From contig CBDBIK010000006.1 of the NCBI GenBank assembly GCA_965206145.1, positions 170,137 to 234,136 of the forward strand: a DNA stretch of 64,000 nt. Reading direction: 5' to 3'. This DNA comes from CBDBIK01 sp965206145 (GTDB lineage Bacteria; Pseudomonadota; Alphaproteobacteria; TMED109). Shown here piece by piece: positions 16,721 through 26,014 of the stretch (the first letter of the stretch is position 1; every line of letters begins with the position of its first letter). Below the pieces are notes generated by a model, which worked only from the letters and a program-made list of their open reading frames with translations, was not told the DNA's origin and did not search any database. The position numbers and the translations under genes were made by a program.

Positions 16721-19700
16721 TGCCGCAGGTGGGTGATTCGTCCCATTGCTCCGACAAAGCTTCGGCCTGTTGTAACACCGTCTGAATGGCCGCATACTGA
16801 AGATCAGGCGGATACCCGTAGCGTCTTAATATTCGTTTGACCAAAACCCGCATGCGCGCCCTGGCGCTTTCCCGTCGTGACCAGTCAACCGTGATATTGG
16901 TTTTCAATCCCTCAAGAAGCTCGTGCGCGATGAGTTTGAGGGAGTCATTACCCATCTCATCAATTGCATTTTCGTTTTGGGCCAGTGCGTCGTAAAAAGC
17001 GATTTCGTCAGCGGACAGACCTTCATCCTCGCCGCGCATGCGGGCCTCGCGAATCTCACGGGCAAGGTTGATCAGTTCCCGCACAACCTCAGCCGTCGTG
17101 ATCGCATTCCTATGATAACGCGCCACTGCGTCGGCCAACCGCTCAGAGAAATGCCTGCTCTCAACGATGTTCGATTGGCTTCGCGACGAAATCTTATCAT
17201 TCAGCAGTTTCTTCATGACTTCCAGCGCGAGATTCTTTTTCTCCATCTGTTGGATTTCGGCAAGAAACTCCTCTGACAGGATGGATATGTCGGGGGATAT
17301 GAGCCCGGCGGCGGACAGAATATCGACGATTTCGGTTGAAACTAATGATCTGTCAATAATTTGCTGAACCGCCAGCAGCTTGCCTGCGATCGGGCCTCCA
17401 GAAGCCTGAGAAGATTTTACCAGTGCGGCGCGAATGGTCTGGAAAAAGCCAACTTCAACTCGGATGCCACGTGCCTCGTTGCTGGCGGCAGCAAGGGCAA
17501 AGGCTTTTGACAGCGCCAGAACAGCGTCCTGATATCGCCGGTGTGCTTTCTTCTTGGCCTCGTCAGTTGTTTCTTGTTCGGCGGCTTCGTGTTGTTTAGA
17601 TAAAATCCAGTCCATTGCACCGGCCATTACGGTCAATCGCTCTTTCCGTGTCCCAGTCAAACCATCGCTGTAATCAAACCCGTGAAACATGTCTTGAATG
17701 ATGCCAAATCGTTTGAGCATCTCGGCAACGGCCTCGGCTTCATCGATACCTGCCTGCCTTTGGTCGTTCTCTGAATATTGTCCGAGTGCGTTTTTCAGGT
17801 TCTGGGCAATGCCGATATAGTCCACCACCAGCCCCGCCGGTTTGTCGCGAAACACCCGGTTGACCCGGGTAATCGCCTGCATCAACCCGTGTCCCTTCAT
17901 CGGCTTGTCGATATACATGGTGTGCAGGGAAGGCGCATCAAACCCGGTCAGCCACATGTCCCGCACGATCACCAGTTTCAGCGGGTCGTCCGGGTCTTTG
18001 ATGCGTTTTGCCAAAAGATTCCGGTGGGCCTTGTTGCCGACATAGGCCTGCCAGTCCTGCGGGTCGGATGCGGAACCGGTCATAACGATTTTGACCGCAC
18101 CTCCCTTGTCGTCCTCCGAATGCCAGTTCGGGCGCAGGGCGACGATGGCGTTGTAGAGTGCCACACATATCCGGCGGCTCATGCAGACGATCATGGCCTT
18201 ACCATTCATGGCCTCCACACGGCATTCAAAATGATGCACCAGGTCATCCGCAACCATCCTCAGGCGTTTTTCGGCCCCCACCAACGCCTCGACGGTGGAC
18301 CATTTCCGCTTGAGATTTTCCTGTTCACTCAAAGTCTCGTCTTCAGTCAGCGTCTCGATTTCGGCGTCAATCCGAGGTTTTTCATCCTCGGGCAGTTCTA
18401 TCCGCGCCAGGCGGCTTTCGTAATAGATCGGCACTGTCGCGCCGTCTTCAACCGCACGAGTGATATCGTAAACATCGATGTAGTCGCCAAACACCGCCGG
18501 TGTGTTCACATCGTCCTTTTCGATCGGCGTTCCGGTGAAGCCGATGAATGACGCATTGGGTAGCGCATCACGCAGGTATTTAGCAAAGCCATAGGCGATC
18601 TCGCCGGTCTTGCGGTCAATTCTCGCCTTAAAACCGTATTGGCTACGGTGGGCTTCATCCGCGATGACAACTACATTGCGTCGGTCCGTCATCTTTGTAT
18701 CCGAGAACTTCTGAATTGTGGTAAATATCACCCCTCCAGAAGTCCGGTTCAACACGTTCTGCAGATCATCCCGGCTTTCGGCTTGCACTGGGGTCTGGCG
18801 GATCAGGTCACGACACATGGAAAAGGTCGAAAATAGCTGATTGTCCAGATCGTTTCGATCAGTCAGAACCACCAGCGTCGGGTTTTCCAATTCGGGTCTG
18901 CGCACCAGTTGCCCGGCAAAGAAGGCCATTAACAGGCTTTTGCCCGAACCTTGCGTGTGCCAGATCACGCCAACTTTGCGGTCGCCAGTCGCAGAGGTTG
19001 CCCGCACCGTGCTTTCCACGGCCTTCAGCACCGCGTGAAACTGGTGATAGCCTGCGATAATCTTGCTAATTCCCGAACCGCTGTCACCAAACACGGTGAA
19101 ATCGCGGATCAAATCTAGGAAGCGGCGCTGTTCAAACACCCCCTCGATCAAGGTTGTCATTTCAGGGCTGCCCTTGGGGGCGACGGCTTGCCCATCCGTT
19201 GTGCGCCACGGCATGAAGCGTTCTTCGTTGGCCGTCAGGCTGCCAACCCGCGCCAGCATGCCATCCGAGGTCACCAACACCCCATTAGTGCGAAACAGTG
19301 ACGGGATTTGTGCCTTGTACGTTTGCAGCTGGTTATAGGCACTGGTCGAAGTGGCCTGTTCAGAGCCAGGGTTCTTCAACTCAATCACCGCCAGCGGCAG
19401 GCCGTTTACAAACACCACCACGTCAGGGCGACGATTGTGGCCCTGTTCGATCACCGTCATCTGGTCCACGACCAGCCAGTTATTTGCGGCCACATCATCA
19501 AAATCCACCAGCCACAGCTTGTCGCGGAGAATGGTGCCGTCTTCCTTGTAGAACTCCACATCCACCCCTTCAGTGATCGCGCGGTGCAAACGCCGGTTTT
19601 CCTCAATCAGCGATGCGCTTTCGTCTCCGATGATCCGCTTGATCGCATCTTCGCGGGCTTCTGCTGGTATATGCTTGTTGAACTGTGCAACGGTAGCTTC

Positions 19701-19859
19701 CAAACGACCGCGTAGGATCACATCACCATATGACGCCCGCTCGGGCGCACTGCCATCGGGGCCGATGACGCTGTCGGGCAGACGCGCATAGCCAAGCTCC
19801 TGAAACTGTTTCAACAGGATTTTTTCAACATCATCTTCGGAAAGAAAACCAGCCATCAA
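16650..19859 (-). CDS. hsdR: Type I restriction enzyme, HsdR subunit
   Basis: 1069 aa. The N-terminal PD-(D/E)XK nuclease has RPDVVVFVNGLPLAVIELKNP near residue 145. The SF2 translocase has Walker A HTQGSGKSLL, a DEAH box ADEAHRSQYG, GFTGTPIEK and later helicase motifs around VRDMWLTGFDAPSLHTMY. It cleaves unmodified DNA after translocation, in complex with HsdM and HsdS. The start overlaps the PIN gene by 4 nt. The last 25 or so residues run into the IS relic and look foreign, but all catalytic domains are complete. Confidence 0.95.
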   Translation of the reverse strand: MMAGFLSEDDVEKILLKQFQELGYARLPDSVIGPDGSAPERASYGDVILRGRLEATVAQFNKHIPAEAREDAIKRIIGDESASLIEENRRLHRAITEGVDVEFYKEDGTILRDKLWLVDFDDVAANNWLVVDQMTVIEQGHNRRPDVVVFVNGLPLAVIELKNPGSEQATSTSAYNQLQTYKAQIPSLFRTNGVLVTSDGMLARVGSLTANEERFMPWRTTDGQAVAPKGSPEMTTLIEGVFEQRRFLDLIRDFTVFGDSGSGISKIIAGYHQFHAVLKAVESTVRATSATGDRKVGVIWHTQGSGKSLLMAFFAGQLVRRPELENPTLVVLTDRNDLDNQLFSTFSMCRDLIRQTPVQAESRDDLQNVLNRTSGGVIFTTIQKFSDTKMTDRRNVVVIADEAHRSQYGFKARIDRKTGEIAYGFAKYLRDALPNASFIGFTGTPIEKDDVNTPAVFGDYIDVYDITRAVEDGATVPIYYESRLARIELPEDEKPRIDAEIETLTEDETLSEQENLKRKWSTVEALVGAEKRLRMVADDLVHHFECRVEAMNGKAMIVCMSRRICVALYNAIVALRPNWHSEDDKGGAVKIVMTGSASDPQDWQAYVGNKAHRNLLAKRIKDPDDPLKLVIVRDMWLTGFDAPSLHTMYIDKPMKGHGLMQAITRVNRVFRDKPAGLVVDYIGIAQNLKNALGQYSENDQRQAGIDEAEAVAEMLKRFGIIQDMFHGFDYSDGLTGTRKERLTVMAGAMDWILSKQHEAAEQETTDEAKKKAHRRYQDAVLALSKAFALAAASNEARGIRVEVGFFQTIRAALVKSSQASGGPIAGKLLAVQQIIDRSLVSTEIVDILSAAGLISPDISILSEEFLAEIQQMEKKNLALEVMKKLLNDKISSRSQSNIVESRHFSERLADAVARYHRNAITTAEVVRELINLAREIREARMRGEDEGLSADEIAFYDALAQNENAIDEMGNDSLKLIAHELLEGLKTNITVDWSRRESARARMRVLVKRILRRYGYPPDLQYAAIQTVLQQAEALSEQWDESPTCGTMRTTRDYRNDHKSRKIAQTRSA

Positions 19860-20359
19860 ACAATAATCCTTACCGCCAAAACAAATTCTGCCCGCTCACG
19901 GCGCAACATTTCATATGGGCTGACACAATGAAGCCCTAACCCTATGCAGGCATTGGGAATCTTTATCTTTCTTATTGAGTCCGCCGGAACCTCGTGAGTG
20001 ACAACTGTGTATTCATGCGCCAAAGCATGAGCAACGAGCCAATAATCAGCCACCTGTAAGAATGTAGCAACGGCGGCGGGTTCATAGCCTTGACCACTTG
20101 CCCAAGCGCTCACAGTTCCGAGAGCGGGTAAAATGGCATCATCGGCAGGCAGAAAAAAAACGCGCCCCCGATCTTTGGCCCACGAGGTGAGATCATCTTC
20201 GCCCGATGCCAGTTCATCAGCGACCTTCTCAATACTCGCCACGTTTCCGGCGGCGTTCTGAACCACCAGCCACTCCCAAAAGGCGGGGCAGAAATCAAAG
20301 CCATAGTGCAGGTTCTTGGCCTGAATGAAAACGTTGGCGTCGAGCAGATATCGGGTCAC
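19856..20359 (-). CDS. PIN-domain protein, DUF4411 family (candidate toxin)
   Basis: 167 aa. It begins MTRYLLDANVFIQAKN with the first catalytic Asp of a PIN RNase (DANVF). Further acidic residues follow in EKVADELASGED and VADYWLVAHA, and the C-terminal part has YTVVTHEVP. DUF4411 proteins commonly pair with an ImmA/IrrE-type partner, as here. It overlaps both neighbours by 4 nt and lies inside the type I restriction operon. A ribonuclease toxin is inferred; no activity can be proven from sequence. Confidence 0.82.
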   Translation of the reverse strand: MTRYLLDANVFIQAKNLHYGFDFCPAFWEWLVVQNAAGNVASIEKVADELASGEDDLTSWAKDRGRVFFLPADDAILPALGTVSAWASGQGYEPAAVATFLQVADYWLVAHALAHEYTVVTHEVPADSIRKIKIPNACIGLGLHCVSPYEMLRRERAEFVLAVRIIV

Positions 20360-21510
20360 ATCATCACCCCGACTTCCCGCCCGAGATTATTGAAGGTCTC
20401 GGTTTTCTTTACACCCAGCATCCGGAAAGCGTCACGATACAAGGTCTGCCCTTCCAGGGTGCTGACAACCAATGCCCGTGTAAACCGATGACTGACCCGC
20501 GACAATGTGGTTCGGTAAAAGTTTCCGCCGCCGCCAGAATTTTGCTTTATCTCCCGCAATCGCTGGATTTCCAAGCACCACGCTACATTGAATGCCGGCC
20601 TATCAAGAGCGCCAGCGTCCAGGAGGCGGCGCAGGATGACCAGCGTACTGACCTTGAAGTGACGGGCCAGGCGGCTGAGGGTTTGTTTAATGGCTTCATT
20701 GTCGCGCAGTTCGACCCGCACGGTAGCAAGTGGCACCAGCAGTTCTGCAGCCACCTTGTTGCACCAGACCTCCTCACGCCGATACCCGGCCAGAGGGGCC
20801 GCGCTCGCGTTCGACAGGGCCGATGCCCCCAGCCAGATATGCGCCAGTTCATGGGCCAGGGTGAACATCTGCGCCGCTTTGGAATCCGACCCGTTGATGA
20901 ACACCAGAGGGGCCAGACGGTCCACCATGGCAAAACCGCGGAACTCGTCCACGTCCAGTGGCCGTTGGTTGTTGCTGAACACAACCCCACTTGTCATCAC
21001 CAGAATACCAGCCTGATCCGCCTGATGAATGAACATCCGCAAGGCATCGGCCCAGGTGCCACAATCGCGGTGCTTCTCTACGCTAAATTCCAGTGTCGCA
21101 CGGATTTGTTCTGCCACCGCTTCCGGCGACGTCTGCAATGTTGCGCTCCCGACAAAATCCAATTCTGAATTTTGGTAAAGACGGGCGAAATCGGCGTACC
21201 AACTCTGGCGCTCCTGACAGGCATATATCATTTCCAGAAGGTTCGGACTCGGTCGCGCCAGTTGCCGCCCGCCAACAGTGCGAAAATCGGGGATAGGCAA
21301 GGGTTCATCCGGTGGCTCAAGCAGAAACAGATATCCGATCGGCACATGAACCGCCTTGGCGAAATTCTCCAACTGCTTCAGCGTTGGCCGCACTTTCTCT
21401 TCCAGCCACTCCGGAAACTTGGCAACCCCCGTATGCAGGTCGTCCGGCACCATGCCCGCGCGTTCAACCGCCCAGCGCAACATCTCCGGTCTGACCACAA
21501 CACGGGTCAC
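20356..21510 (-). CDS. XRE-like HTH plus ImmA/IrrE metallopeptidase
   Basis: 384 aa. The N-terminal helix-turn-helix-like region (about residues 1-75) includes FPEWLEEKVRPTLKQLENFA and VPIGYLFLLEPP. The C-terminal domain carries the zinc peptidase motif HELAHIWLG near residue 235 and a downstream glutamate region EVWCNKVAAELLVP. This COG2856 architecture usually encodes the antitoxin or regulator of an adjacent toxin. Here that is the DUF4411 PIN protein immediately downstream (4-nt overlap). Cleavage of a repressor as in ICEBs1 ImmA is an alternative role. Confidence 0.85.
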   Translation of the reverse strand: MTRVVVRPEMLRWAVERAGMVPDDLHTGVAKFPEWLEEKVRPTLKQLENFAKAVHVPIGYLFLLEPPDEPLPIPDFRTVGGRQLARPSPNLLEMIYACQERQSWYADFARLYQNSELDFVGSATLQTSPEAVAEQIRATLEFSVEKHRDCGTWADALRMFIHQADQAGILVMTSGVVFSNNQRPLDVDEFRGFAMVDRLAPLVFINGSDSKAAQMFTLAHELAHIWLGASALSNASAAPLAGYRREEVWCNKVAAELLVPLATVRVELRDNEAIKQTLSRLARHFKVSTLVILRRLLDAGALDRPAFNVAWCLEIQRLREIKQNSGGGGNFYRTTLSRVSHRFTRALVVSTLEGQTLYRDAFRMLGVKKTETFNNLGREVGVMM

Positions 21511-22232
21511 GCAACCTCCTCCTCGGGCACCGCCTCGCGGCAGGCGTTCAAGGCCAGCTTGTACGCCTCGCGATCCACGCCAAACAGCAACTGCGCGGCT
21601 AAAATAGCCAGCGGGATTTCTTCCCTGTTGGGCAAAGTAACCGTAACCAGTAAGCCGCCTTCCTCATCCGCTTCTGCTACAAGAAAACTGTGCGCGTCTA
21701 TCAACTCGTTGCCCTTGGCAAACCGCTCGAACGGTTCCAGCGTCAAAACCGGGTCAGGCTCGCGCTCCGGATAGGCCTCGTGTAAAAAAGTCACGACCGC
21801 ATCCGCGACCAGCACGGCAGCACGGCGCTGGTGAGTTGAAAGCTTGGCAATGAAGCCATCCTTGCCATGGCTGGTGTTGTCAGCCTTGTTGCGCAGATCA
21901 TCCAACGTGGTGGTCAGCCTGTGATATTGCGAAACCAGTTTCTTGAAAGATTCATCGCGCACATCGCCCATATCCAACACTCGCACCGAGGCGGTCAGCC
22001 ACTCGCCAAAGCTCGGGGTGGCGGATTTCGGGGTGTGCGGGCTGGCCGGATCATCCAGATTGGTCAGAAGCACCCGACAGGCACATTCAACCAGCCCCTT
22101 GGTCGCATCAATGCAGGCGTCGCTGTCACGAGCGAACTCGCTTTCCAGCGTGTCAAACGTCTGCTGAAGCATCGGCGCATGGGGCCAATGGGTGCAAAAG
22201 GCACGGATGCCTGGCGTCCAGTCAGCGGTCAT
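21507..22232 (-). CDS. Abortive-infection C-terminal (Abi_C) domain protein
   Basis: 241 aa. The central segment has CIDATKGLVECACRVLL followed by LDDLRNKADNTSHGKDG, close to the Abi_C pattern in which an (R/K)N...HG motif ends the domain. This motif resembles the RxxxxH of HEPN RNases. It is encoded within the restriction operon between hsdS and immA with 4-nt overlaps, which supports a defence role. The remaining C-terminal 90 residues are not recognised. Confidence 0.65.
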   Translation of the reverse strand: MTADWTPGIRAFCTHWPHAPMLQQTFDTLESEFARDSDACIDATKGLVECACRVLLTNLDDPASPHTPKSATPSFGEWLTASVRVLDMGDVRDESFKKLVSQYHRLTTTLDDLRNKADNTSHGKDGFIAKLSTHQRRAAVLVADAVVTFLHEAYPEREPDPVLTLEPFERFAKGNELIDAHSFLVAEADEEGGLLVTVTLPNREEIPLAILAAQLLFGVDREAYKLALNACREAVPEEEVA

Positions 22233-23812
22233 CCCGTATCCTCCACCGGCCGCTCTGCGTCGCGCACCCGGATTTCACCAGACATCAGTTTGGGAAGCAG
22301 CAGGTCGCGGGTCTGAGCGAGGGTTCGGGATTCGGCAGTATTGTTGCGAATTGCATTATCCAGCGGGGTGAGCAATGCATCGAATTCACTCGCTGCTGCT
22401 GAACTTGTCGTCAATGCTTTCAGCCCTTTGAATTGCTTTTGGTTTATGGATCCAAAAACAGTCCCTTCGCTATCGTAAGAGGCGAGTTCCTCACGAAGGT
22501 GGAGCCCGATGTAATATGTTAAGGATGCGAGGCCTGACCGGTGTATGAATGCGGCAACGCCACGACCGATAGCGCATGTTTCCCAAGCGCGATTGATGTC
22601 TCCAACAGGTGCGCGAACACTTAGCAACGTCCAGTCTTCCGTTGCTATACGTGTTGGGTTTGAGCAATGCACACGTCTATTCGGGAACCGGAAATCAAAG
22701 TCACGTCGTCCCTGAAAAAAGGGAAGACCGTTGCCTTCTTCGTTGTAAGTTGAGCTGGGTGGAGATTGCCCCATTACTACATCGAAATCATCATCAATGG
22801 TCCGATGCTCCCACCCCTCGGGCAACCCATCCTCGCCCAACCTCTCCGGAAACAGCTCCCAGATTTCCGGTGCGAGGTAAGGTTCCCGCCCTTCCATCTT
22901 GGCGTGTGTGGGGCCGAAATCAACGAACCAGTCCTTGAAGATCGCCCGCGCCATGGCTTCAAGTGTCTCGTTCATGCGACGGTTGAGGTCGATCTTGTCG
23001 TCGAGAGAGCCGAGGATAGAGGCGATGGCGCGTTGTTCGGGGAGAGGAGGAAGTTTGATATCTACAAGTTGAAATGTATCCCTTGTTATGGTGTCGAAAA
23101 CAGCACCGTGCGCGATATTCTGTAAGTTCAGAACTATACCTTGCAGCAAATAAAAAACGTAATCATTCGAGGTGAATTTAGTATTGGCATTTATCCCGTA
23201 GCAGGATTGATTAAATGCCATTGGGTGCGCTATTTGTGCAAGAGCCCCCACGGTACCACGCACGGAGATAATTATTTGCCCTGGCTTTAATATTTTTGTG
23301 CTACTGTTATTCAAACCATCTTCAGTTATCGTTTCTTCTACAGAACAAACATAACGTTTGTCGTCGTTGAAATCTTTTACTGAAATCCATGGGATATCCC
23401 CACCCCAGTAATCGGGACGGCTACGTTTTGGTGTACCACCACCGATCAACTCGATTACATCTGCAAGCCGGTGATTAGCCCACTCACCCGTCACTTTTTT
23501 GCTCAACGAAAACGCCACCCTGTCCTTGTCAATCAGATCCCGGAAGCTCGGAGCAATGGCGTTGAGGTCAAGGACATTCACCTTCCAGGGCAGGTCGCTC
23601 TCCCTGAAGTCCTCCACGAGGTCAGCGACAAGCGCGCCGGGCAATATTCCGTCCCCCTCCAGCGCCAGATCGAGATCGGAATAGGGTTTTGCCTTCCATG
23701 TCGCGCGGCTGCCAAAGGCCCAGACCCGGACGCCTTTTGGCAGGTGCGTCGTCAAAATATCGCGGACCAGGGCCGCATGATCGGGGCGCATGTCGATGGA
23801 TTGACCGCTCAC
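22229..23812 (-). CDS. hsdS: Nucleotidyltransferase-HsdS fusion (type I specificity subunit)
   Basis: 527 aa. Residues 1-110 form an MNT-type nucleotidyltransferase with the signature FGSRATWKAKPYSDLDLAL (G34-S35 ... D46-x-D48). Residues from about 112 on are a complete HsdS. TRD1 starts near WANHRLADVIELIGGGTPK and has the central helix PLPEQRAIASILGSLDDKI. TRD2 starts near GWEHRTIDDDF and ends AQTRDLLLPKLMSGEI. The MNT module normally has its own stop and pairs with a HEPN protein; the HEPN gene directly upstream is broken. GTG 23812 overlaps its remnant stop. HsdS sets the target sequence for HsdMR. Confidence 0.9.
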   Translation of the reverse strand: MSGQSIDMRPDHAALVRDILTTHLPKGVRVWAFGSRATWKAKPYSDLDLALEGDGILPGALVADLVEDFRESDLPWKVNVLDLNAIAPSFRDLIDKDRVAFSLSKKVTGEWANHRLADVIELIGGGTPKRSRPDYWGGDIPWISVKDFNDDKRYVCSVEETITEDGLNNSSTKILKPGQIIISVRGTVGALAQIAHPMAFNQSCYGINANTKFTSNDYVFYLLQGIVLNLQNIAHGAVFDTITRDTFQLVDIKLPPLPEQRAIASILGSLDDKIDLNRRMNETLEAMARAIFKDWFVDFGPTHAKMEGREPYLAPEIWELFPERLGEDGLPEGWEHRTIDDDFDVVMGQSPPSSTYNEEGNGLPFFQGRRDFDFRFPNRRVHCSNPTRIATEDWTLLSVRAPVGDINRAWETCAIGRGVAAFIHRSGLASLTYYIGLHLREELASYDSEGTVFGSINQKQFKGLKALTTSSAAASEFDALLTPLDNAIRNNTAESRTLAQTRDLLLPKLMSGEIRVRDAERPVEDTG

Positions 23813-24219
23813 GCTGCCCCCGTTCGTTTGCGGAGTTGTTTTAGCAGGTAACGTGCCTCATCCAGAAAAGCAGGAAGCCTAGAAAAGACTTTATCTGCCT
23901 TGGCGGCATCGTAACCATGACTGGTGATGTTACGCGCTTCGCGAAAATCTTTCCAGCGCCCCAGTCAGTCAACAATAGCCCCTTTTCTGACCTGTCCGAA
24001 TAAGCTCCGGAAAGGTCATTTCGTCTATGGCATCAGCACTGGGTTCTGTCATTTCCAAAAACGTTTGAGCATTTTCCAGCTTAACTCATAATTACATTCA
24101 AATCTCTGGATGCAGGAATCGCGAATAAAATCGTTAGGGGTGATATCATATTGCGCCAAGGCTGACTGCAAGGAATCCACCGCACGCTCAAAAGATGTGG
24201 TATCCAGTTCAATCGCCAT
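23809..24219 (-). pseudogene. HI0074-type HEPN protein, multiply frameshifted
   Basis: From ATG 24219 the minus strand reads MAIELDTTSFERAVDSLQSA and then FIRDSCIQRFECNYELSWKM, the start of a nucleotidyltransferase substrate-binding (HI0074, HEPN fold) protein. The frame then breaks. Later parts are found in other frames: EMTEPSADAIDEMTFPELIR, KDFREARNITSHGYD (the HEPN RN...H motif) and LPAFLDEARYLLKQLRKR. At least two single-base indels are needed to join them. The remnant stop overlaps the GTG of the MNT-HsdS fusion, showing the ancestral MNT-HEPN gene pair. Confidence 0.8.
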
Positions 24220-24220
24220 A

Positions 24221-25765
24221 TCACATTCCTACCTTTGCAAGCTGCGCGCGGATTGTATCCGTCAGCCGATCCGATTCCGCAAACTGCATTTCCAGTGTTG
24301 CCTGCAACGCAGCAAGGCGCTCCGCAAACGGCGTATCGTCCTCGGCCGAGGCCTCCACGCCCACGTAGCGCCCCGGTGTCAGCACATGGTCATGCGCGGT
24401 GACTTCTTCATGTGATGCGGATTTGCAGAAACCGGGCACATCTTCATAATCCTTGCCTTCGCGCCAGCGATGATAGGTGTCCGCAATTTTTGCGATGTCC
24501 TCGCCAGAGAACTCCCGGCGCGTGCGATCCACCATATGGCCAAACTTGCGGGCGTCGATGAACAGGATCTTACCGCGACGGTCGCGCAATCGCTTATCTC
24601 GCGCGATGCCGTTTGATTTGTCTTTGGCCAGAAACCACAGACAAACTGGAATCTGGGTTGAGTAGAACAGCTGACCCGGCAGTGCGATCATGCAGTCGAT
24701 GACGTCGCCTTCAATCATCGCGCGGCGGATATCGCCTTCCCTTGATTGCTGGGAAGACATAGAGCCGTTGGCCAGCACCACCCCCGCCGTGCCGGTGGGG
24801 GCAAGGTGATGCAAAATATGCTGTAGCCAGCCAAAGTTGGCATTCCCCTTGGGAGGCACCCCATATTTCCAGCGCACATCCTCGCGCAGGCGATCCCCGC
24901 CCCAGTCCGAGATGTTGAAGGGTGGGTTGGCAAGGATATAGTCGGCACGCAGGTCCGGAAGTTCATCCTTGTGGAACGAGCCTTCGGAGTTCCACTTGAT
25001 CTCGGCGTCAATACCACGCACAGCCAAATTCATCCGACACAAACGCCATGTGGTGTGGTTGCTTTCCTGCCCATAGATGGCAATGTCGCCAATGCGGCCC
25101 TCGTGGCTTTCGACAAAGCGTTCAGATTGCACGAACATGCCACCCGAACCGCAGCACGGGTCATAGACCCGGCCCTTGTTGGGCTGCAGCATCTCTACCA
25201 TGGTTTTAACCACGGAACGGGGCGTGTAGAACTCGCCGCCGCGCTTGCCTTCGGAGCCTGCGAACTGACCGAGGAAGTATTCATAGACCCGTCCCAGAAC
25301 ATCGCGTGCCTCGCCGTTGTCAGCTTTGAGGCTAATATTGGCAATCAGGTCGATCAATTCGCCCAGCATGATGGCGCTGAGCGATGGCCGAGCGTATTCC
25401 TTGGGCAGAACGCCCTTGAGCGATGGGTTGACCTTTTCGATGGCCAGCATCGCGTCGTCGATGACCTTGCCGATATTGGGTTGCTTGGCGCTGGCCTGAA
25501 GGTGCGACCAGCGGGCCGCTTTGGGCACCCAGAAGATGTTGTCTCCCAGGTAGACGTCCGCATCTTCGGCTTCCTCAGGATATTCGGAGGCCAGCAGTTC
25601 GGCATGCCTGGCTTCAAAATTGTCTGAGATGTGTTTAAGAAAAATCAGGCCAAGCGCAACGTGCTTGTAATCTGACGGTTCCATATTGCCGCGCAACTTG
25701 TCGGCAGCCTTGAACAGTTCATCCTCAAAACCCAGAGGTGCGTCGTTGTTTTTCTGTTTGGCCAT
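24221..25765 (-). CDS. hsdM: Type I DNA methyltransferase, HsdM subunit
   Basis: 514 aa. An N-terminal helical domain starts near FEDELFKAADKLRGNMEPSD. The N6-adenine methyltransferase core has the SAM motif DPCCGSGGMFV (about residue 205) and the catalytic NPPF. The length is typical. The C-terminal coiled region FAERLAALQATLEMQFAES probably contacts HsdS. It is the first intact gene of the restriction operon; its ATG overlaps the stop of an antitoxin relic (TGATGG). Confidence 0.96.
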   Translation of the reverse strand: MAKQKNNDAPLGFEDELFKAADKLRGNMEPSDYKHVALGLIFLKHISDNFEARHAELLASEYPEEAEDADVYLGDNIFWVPKAARWSHLQASAKQPNIGKVIDDAMLAIEKVNPSLKGVLPKEYARPSLSAIMLGELIDLIANISLKADNGEARDVLGRVYEYFLGQFAGSEGKRGGEFYTPRSVVKTMVEMLQPNKGRVYDPCCGSGGMFVQSERFVESHEGRIGDIAIYGQESNHTTWRLCRMNLAVRGIDAEIKWNSEGSFHKDELPDLRADYILANPPFNISDWGGDRLREDVRWKYGVPPKGNANFGWLQHILHHLAPTGTAGVVLANGSMSSQQSREGDIRRAMIEGDVIDCMIALPGQLFYSTQIPVCLWFLAKDKSNGIARDKRLRDRRGKILFIDARKFGHMVDRTRREFSGEDIAKIADTYHRWREGKDYEDVPGFCKSASHEEVTAHDHVLTPGRYVGVEASAEDDTPFAERLAALQATLEMQFAESDRLTDTIRAQLAKVGM

Positions 25766-25953
25766 CAGCCATCACCCTCCATTTGCGACGGAGAGATCCT
25801 ATCCCCGATCGGTTTTTCAAATTCCTCGACCGCCAGGACGACGGTCCCGGGCGGACGTGTTTCTCAACCACCACAGGTTCAGAGCGGCTCGAGGTCGATC
25901 ATGCGGCCAAAGTTATACTTGGCCTCTCGTGCAGAACGAATTTCAAAGTGAGA
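25765..25953 (-). pseudogene. Phd/YefM-type antitoxin relic
   Basis: Minus-strand fragments read FEIRSAREAKYNFGRMIDLE, then SEPVVVEKHVRPG in a second frame, then TVVLAVEEFEKPIGDRIS in a third, ending on a TGA that overlaps the hsdM ATG. Joined, they match the Phd/YefM pattern (S/A-R-E-A-K-xx-F ... P-V-x-V-x-K-H-x-R-P ... V-V-x-V-E-E-F-E). Two single-base indels separate the frames. No partner toxin gene is visible. This is my own reading without a database search. Confidence 0.6.
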
Positions 25954-26014
25954 CGCTACCGGATTTTCAGTTTATCCCGGCTACCCCGCGGAGTCGCATC
26001 TACGAAACGTACCT

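Noticed and set aside
17778..18551. A 257-codon + strand frame within hsdR
   Set aside because: Antisense to the HsdR helicase region with no family features.
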